26,519 nt of DNA, taken from Bacillota bacterium (lineage in GTDB: Bacteria; Bacillota; Clostridia; Lachnospirales; Lachnospiraceae). The stretch's first letter is position 1. Every line of letters starts with the position of its first letter. The notes below the pieces were generated by a model, which did not search any database, was not told the origin of the DNA, and saw only the letters and a list, made by a program, of their open reading frames with translations. Positions 23,391-26,519 of the stretch are shown here, one piece after another. Where the stretch lies: assembly GCA_023435645.1 (NCBI GenBank), contig JAEYRK010000080.1, positions 1 through 26,519 on the forward strand, in the 5' to 3' direction. The position numbers and the translations under genes were made by a program.

Positions 23391-24919
23391 GCTATTACCT
23401 CCTTCAGCATACACATAAGCTCATTCAGCTCCTGGGTGGAACGTTCGTACTCCTCCCTACGGATGGAAAGCAACAATTGAAGTGTTTTCTTCCTGATATC
23501 ATGATACTCCTCAGGTATCAGCTTTTTTAAGATGTAAGCGATTTCTTCTGCCTTCTCCCAATTCTCCATATCAAAGCACAGCTGCAACTTTTCAATTGAT
23601 AGCTGAATCTCTTGTTCTCTTCTGTTCATGGTATTGTTCAGCTCCAGTTCAACAGCCTGTTCCTTCTGTGCCTTTTGTACCATTGATATCTTCGCTTCCT
23701 CTAAGAGTTGTCCAAGAAAATTCTGATCTGTATCCCAGGTCTGATTCCTGTCCATAGACGCTTCATATCCATTCCATAGCTCAGTTTCCTGTTCCTCAGC
23801 CCACTCTCTGCCTTCTGCAATGCCGAGTCTTACCGTAAACGAGAAGGTACTTCCTTTATTCTCTTCACTTTCTACCGTAATCGTACCCTTCATTGCCTTG
23901 ACCAACATACTACAGATGGAAAGACCCAAACCGGTACCCCCAAATCTTCTGGTAATGGAGCTGTCCACCTGTGTGAAGCTCTGAAATAGCTTGTCCCTAT
24001 CCTCCAGACTTATTCCTATGCCGGTATCGATCACCATAAAGAATAATTCAACCTCATCTGCTGTCTGAGAGGTTTTCACTACCTCAAGAGCAATCTGCCC
24101 AATTGCTGTAAACTTAATAGCATTGGAAAACAGATTGTTTAGCACCTGGGCCAACCGGCACTCATCACCGATGACACGATCAGGCACATCATTCGAAATA
24201 TTTACGATCAGCTTCAGACCCTTTTCATTGATGCGTTGTAGATTAAAATTTATAATATCATTGATGAATTTGCGGAAGGAAAATTCTCTTTTTTCTAGTA
24301 CCAGCTTATTACTTCCGATTTTTGTAATATCCAACAAATTATTGATCAGAGAATTCATATGATCACAGCAGCGGTTAATGATATTCAAGGTTTCCAGCTG
24401 CTTGGGTGTAAGCTCCGTCCCCAGAAGGTTTTCCGTCAGTCCTTTGATACCGTTCACCGGAGTTTTTAATTCATGGGTGATATTGGCAACAAATTCATTT
24501 TTATATTGCTTAGCTGACTTCATCTCTTGCTTCATATGCTTTAGGTCATGAAGCATTCTCTTCTTCTCGGATATATCTGATGCCAGGCATAAGCCCACAA
24601 AGGTCTTGCCGGATTTTACGGTAACAACCTTTAGGCGGACCGCAAAGCAGGTCTGATTCTTCCGGTAAGCAAAGGTCTCAACCGGACCTTCGATAAATCT
24701 AGGTCGGACCAACAGCGATCCGCCCTCGTTCCTGAAGGACTTCTTAAACACATCGCAAACCGAATTTCCGGAAAGCCCCTCTCCATAGCCCAGTGCCTCT
24801 GTAGCTGAATGATTACAGTCGGTGATGATTCCCGATTCGTTGAAAAAAATCATCAGCTCCTGGCTATTCTCCTGAATCAGCTTACCTTTATATTGATACA
24901 GCTTTATATCATGACGCAT
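23378..24919 (-). CDS. cytoplasmic PAS-histidine kinase with HPt-like tail
   Basis: A 513-residue kinase with no membrane segment. A PAS domain (about 20-120), a short coiled coil, HisKA with phospho-acceptor H149 in ITHELKTPVNG, and HATPase_c with the N box DECRLAQVLNNLFSNAIKFT, G1 DTGIGIS and G2 GGTGLGLSI (about 255-365). A ~145-residue C-terminal extension ends in a helical segment that resembles an HPt domain, but where HPt has AHxLKG it has AYILKK (about 461-466). The frame opens with GTG 24937; AGGTGAT before the ATG at 24919 decides the start. It is co-transcribed with the HD-GYP regulator. Confidence 0.9.
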   Translation of the reverse strand: MRHDIKLYQYKGKLIQENSQELMIFFNESGIITDCNHSATEALGYGEGLSGNSVCDVFKKSFRNEGGSLLVRPRFIEGPVETFAYRKNQTCFAVRLKVVTVKSGKTFVGLCLASDISEKKRMLHDLKHMKQEMKSAKQYKNEFVANITHELKTPVNGIKGLTENLLGTELTPKQLETLNIINRCCDHMNSLINNLLDITKIGSNKLVLEKREFSFRKFINDIINFNLQRINEKGLKLIVNISNDVPDRVIGDECRLAQVLNNLFSNAIKFTAIGQIALEVVKTSQTADEVELFFMVIDTGIGISLEDRDKLFQSFTQVDSSITRRFGGTGLGLSICSMLVKAMKGTITVESEENKGSTFSFTVRLGIAEGREWAEEQETELWNGYEASMDRNQTWDTDQNFLGQLLEEAKISMVQKAQKEQAVELELNNTMNRREQEIQLSIEKLQLCFDMENWEKAEEIAYILKKLIPEEYHDIRKKTLQLLLSIRREEYERSTQELNELMCMLKEVIAWKI

Positions 24920-24963
24920 TCTTATATCACCTAACACTTTTCCATAATTTCCTTACGATAATA

Positions 24964-24992
24964 ATCATATTTGCCTGTTTCTCAATTGTCAA
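24964..24992 (-). promoter_or_regulatory. strong promoter of the kinase-regulator pair
   Basis: On the minus strand TTGACA (24987-24992), 17 bp, TATGAT (24964-24969). It is back to back with the XRE promoter, about 60 bp between the -35 boxes, so both could respond to the same operator. Confidence 0.8.
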
Positions 24993-25045
24993 TAGAATTC
25001 ACTAAAACAAATAGAATTTTGTTGATAGGGCACGAATTTTCTATT
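24991..25045. promoter_or_regulatory. candidate operator: three AATAGAA half-sites
   Basis: AATAGAA occurs at 24991-24997 and 25010-25016, and inverted (TTCTATT) at 25039-25045, filling the space between the two divergent -35 boxes. The outer pair forms a dyad with a 22-bp spacer. This is a plausible binding region for the XRE protein encoded next to it; assigned by position and pattern only. Confidence 0.4.
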
Positions 25046-25050
25046 CTGTG

Positions 25051-25079
25051 TTGACAATCGTTTTTTCTTCAAATATAAT
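25051..25079 (+). promoter_or_regulatory. perfect consensus promoter of the XRE gene
   Basis: TTGACA (25051-25056), 17 bp, TATAAT (25074-25079): a full match to sigma-A consensus at optimal spacing, rare in a chromosome and typical of genes kept in check by a repressor. Confidence 0.9.
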
Positions 25080-25122
25080 GATTTATGGCACAATATTCAC
25101 GATTCGTAAACTAGGAGGTCCT

Positions 25123-25461
25123 ATGAATTTTAATGTCCGTCTAAAACAGCTTAGGCAAAAAAACAAATTGACACAAGGAGAATTAGCAGATATTTTAGGC
25201 CTGAAACCGACTGCCATATCGAATTATGAATCTCAAAGAAATGAACCATCCTTTGATAAGCTGATTGCTCTTTCCAAATATTTTGATGTCACCTGCGACT
25301 ATCTTCTGGGAGTTACTGATGCCTATCTTCCTGTTGGTGGGGAGGTACTGGATAAGGATATTGTTGAATTCTTCGATCTATATCAGCAGCTTACACCGGA
25401 AGGAACTGCAGAGATCACAAATTATATCAAATATTTGCTGTATAAGCAGAAAAACCTCTAA
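25123..25461 (+). CDS. XRE family transcriptional regulator (Cro/CI type)
   Basis: A 112-residue protein. Residues 4-60 form a helix-turn-helix of the HTH_3 type: VRLKQLRQKNKLTQGELADILG and PTAISNYESQRNEPSFDKLIALSKYFDV, ending in the common CDYLLGVTD. The C-terminal ~45 residues are helical and probably dimerise or sense a signal. AGGAGGT lies 5 nt before the ATG at 25123; the longer frame (from 25048) would overlap the promoter. Divergent to the kinase genes and the only confident plus-strand gene in the right half; autorepression is likely from its perfect promoter. Confidence 0.93.
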   Translation: MNFNVRLKQLRQKNKLTQGELADILGLKPTAISNYESQRNEPSFDKLIALSKYFDVTCDYLLGVTDAYLPVGGEVLDKDIVEFFDLYQQLTPEGTAEITNYIKYLLYKQKNL

Positions 25462-25487
25462 TGGTATAATAACTAATTGGTACTTAG

Positions 25488-25522
25488 GGTTGTGACAGAC
25501 GGATGATCTGACGCAACCTTTT
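25488..25522 (+). terminator. terminator of the XRE gene
   Basis: GGTTG (25488-25492) pairs with CAACC (25514-25518), inner CAGA with TCTG, then TTTT. It lies 26 bp past the XRE stop. Confidence 0.6.
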
Positions 25523-25563
25523 CATATGCTCGCAACAAACTTATCACGATGTCCACTCTCTAC

Positions 25564-25620
25564 CAATAAAAAAAGACTATGTAGCGGGATTACTCATTCT
25601 TAACCGGTACGATAGTCTTT
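25564..25620 (-). terminator. terminator of the SEC-C gene (possibly bidirectional)
   Basis: AAAGACTAT (25572-25580) pairs perfectly with ATAGTCTTT (25612-25620), with GTA/TAC and CGG/CCG pairing inside. On the minus strand a run of about seven T follows, 10 bp past the SEC-C stop. On the plus strand CTTTCTCTCTC follows, so it may back up the XRE terminator. Confidence 0.8.
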
Positions 25621-25630
25621 CTCTCTCATA

Positions 25631-26137
25631 TTATTCATTTACTCCGCAGCATTTCTTATATTTCTTTCCGCTGCCACAGGGACAGGGATCATTTCTGCCA
25701 ACCTTCTTCCCCTTTACAACCGTACCGGAGTTTTTCTGTTCCTTATATAGCTCCTTCCGACGTTCGGGACTTAACAGGGCATCCCATTGCTCCAGCTCAT
25801 AGAGCCAATCTGCCTTTGCTGCCACCATATTATAGTAAAGCTTCTCTTTATCATACGGAAGCCTTATCTTTGTATTCTCATCCATCTCCTCAATCGGATT
25901 TGGCTCTAGCAGGCTGTCATTGATGCCATCCAGGAAGCCGACAAATACGCTAAGCTCGGTGCCAAACTCCTTCGCCAGCTCTCCAACCGTCCCCTCCCAA
26001 ACCCTATCAGGCTCGGACAGGAGCCTACTATAGATCTCCTTCTCAATGTTAAAATAATTTGCCCAGAACATCTGACCGGCACGATTGTTCATATCCTGCC
26101 CGTATGCATAATCTCTCCACTCTTTTAAAAGACTCAT
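25631..26137 (-). CDS. SEC-C motif protein
   Basis: A 168-residue soluble, acidic helical protein ending in the zinc-binding SEC-C motif GRNDPCPCGSGKKYKKCC. The same motif ends many SecA proteins, where it binds SecB or ribosomes through zinc, but it also occurs on many unrelated small proteins like this one; the body (about 1-140) matches nothing I recognise with certainty. An ATG three codons upstream (26146) is in frame, but GAGGAAGG is adjacent to it and at a better 8-9 nt from the ATG at 26137. Confidence 0.85.
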   Translation of the reverse strand: MSLLKEWRDYAYGQDMNNRAGQMFWANYFNIEKEIYSRLLSEPDRVWEGTVGELAKEFGTELSVFVGFLDGINDSLLEPNPIEEMDENTKIRLPYDKEKLYYNMVAAKADWLYELEQWDALLSPERRKELYKEQKNSGTVVKGKKVGRNDPCPCGSGKKYKKCCGVNE

Positions 26138-26190
26138 CGTATTCATCCTTCCTCATGCAGTGTATCTGTTTTCATGTACAGCGTGACAAG

Positions 26191-26343
26191 TTAATCCGGT
26201 ATGTCGGTTTCCTTGCCATATGAAACGCTGTCCTCAATGCGGGCTCTCCACATGCTATGTACCTCCCGCTCTGAGGGTTTTACCCAATGTGAATAGTATA
26301 CCTTATTCTTACCATTTTTCCAACCAAAAATTATTTTTTCCAA
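26191..26343 (-). CDS. probable 50-residue protein with TTG start
   Basis: An open frame with protein-like composition runs from TTG 26343 to TAA 26191. It contains FGWKNGKNKVYYSHWVKP and SEREVHSMWRARIEDSVSYG, rich in Trp, Tyr and charged residues. AGGA lies about 9 nt before the TTG. The frame stays open upstream for some 15 codons but without a better start. It sits 54 bp upstream of the SEC-C gene on the same strand. The family is not recognised. A 3' remnant of a longer decayed gene is the alternative. Confidence 0.45.
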   Translation of the reverse strand: MEKIIFGWKNGKNKVYYSHWVKPSEREVHSMWRARIEDSVSYGKETDIPD

Positions 26344-26414
26344 AGAATTAGATTCCTGTATAAAATGAGAAATCCTGTATCATAATAGTAATATCCTAAT
26401 ACGTAGCAAAGAGG

Positions 26415-26474
26415 TTACGTGCAGGGATGTAAATGCGTATGCTCTTTCATAATTGGATTCCCCCTCCAATTATG
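26415..26474 (-). promoter_or_regulatory. hairpin holding a ribosome-binding site, with an 11-codon ORF
   Basis: On the minus strand a perfect 10-bp stem, CATAATTGGA with TCCAATTATG (26474-26465 and 26457-26448), exposes part of GGAGGGGG in its loop, and the last bases of the stem are an ATG. From that ATG an ORF reads MKEHTHLHPCT then TAA (26415), with three His codons. It may be an incidental structure, a start-codon-masking element, or a small leader. Around 26386-26410 a weak TTGCTA-16-TATTAT promoter lies before the 50-residue gene. Nothing else is identified in the right edge (26475-26519), where a short open frame may be the tail of a neighbouring gene. Confidence 0.3.
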
Positions 26475-26519
26475 ATCACAAATGAGAAGTTAAATACTTA
26501 TCCTCCCCTTTTTAGTGAA

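Noticed and set aside
26415..26450. Histidine-type attenuation leader peptide
   Set aside because: Three scattered His codons in eleven are too few, no terminator/antiterminator follows, and no his gene is downstream in the window.

Overview
The window looks like chromosomal DNA of a spore-forming, low-to-moderate GC Clostridia, most likely Lachnospiraceae (Clostridium cluster XIVa; compare Lachnoclostridium or Anaerocolumna). The evidence is a SigH-type sporulation sigma factor, a SleB-like cortex hydrolase, CIRCE-controlled groESL, a GlnRS gene, and small Clostridia-typical families (TIGR04086, DUF6062, DUF2225, DUF3810, DUF4015). Almost every gene is on the minus strand; the exception is one XRE regulator near the right end. 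Nothing indicates a phage, plasmid or intact insertion sequence.

Layout, left to right. 1-1400: the tail of a plus-strand gene with its terminator, a GNAT acetyltransferase, and a ~263-bp near-perfect long inverted repeat just past the groEL stop. 1400-3510: groES-groEL with promoter and CIRCE operator. 3590-7190: glnS followed by two Cys-rich proteins of unknown function (DUF2225, DUF6062). 7140-9500: a secreted SleB-family hydrolase and a DUF3810 membrane metallopeptidase-like protein, each with its own promoter and terminator. 9720-12720: the methionine ABC transporter operon metN-metI-metQ behind a long 5' leader. 12839-14311: a YjbR/MmcQ protein and an AlkZ/YcaQ-like winged-helix protein. 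14610-16373: rlmB, sigH, tRNA-Thr(GGT) and tRNA-Pro(AGG). 16490-20250: a degenerate 20-bp tandem repeat and a complete dTDP-L-rhamnose cassette, rfbA-C-D-B. 20267-24990: a small membrane protein, a membrane-anchored DUF4015 glycoside-hydrolase-like protein, and a cytoplasmic histidine kinase/HD-GYP response regulator pair. 24960-26519: a divergent XRE regulator with consensus promoter, a SEC-C protein, a probable 50-residue protein and an upstream hairpin.

The most notable system is the metNIQ leader. After a TTGACA-17-TATACT promoter lies a 24-codon ORF with a strong ribosome-binding site, containing 6 Met and 3 Cys codons (MCMYMCGMCSM at residues 7-17). It is followed by three mutually exclusive hairpins arranged like the trp attenuator: a 1:2 protector, a 2:3 antiterminator and a 3:4 intrinsic terminator ending in a U-run. 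No S-box or T-box signature is visible. This predicts ribosome-mediated, methionine (possibly also cysteine) sensing attenuation of a Met transporter, which is unusual for a Gram-positive bacterium where SAM riboswitches or T-boxes normally do this job.

Several starts were moved inward from the longest open frame because of ribosome-binding sites and family N-termini: groES, the SleB-like gene, DUF3810, rfbD, rfbA, the response regulator, the kinase, the XRE gene and the SEC-C gene. All functions are read from sequence motifs by eye; no database search was run.
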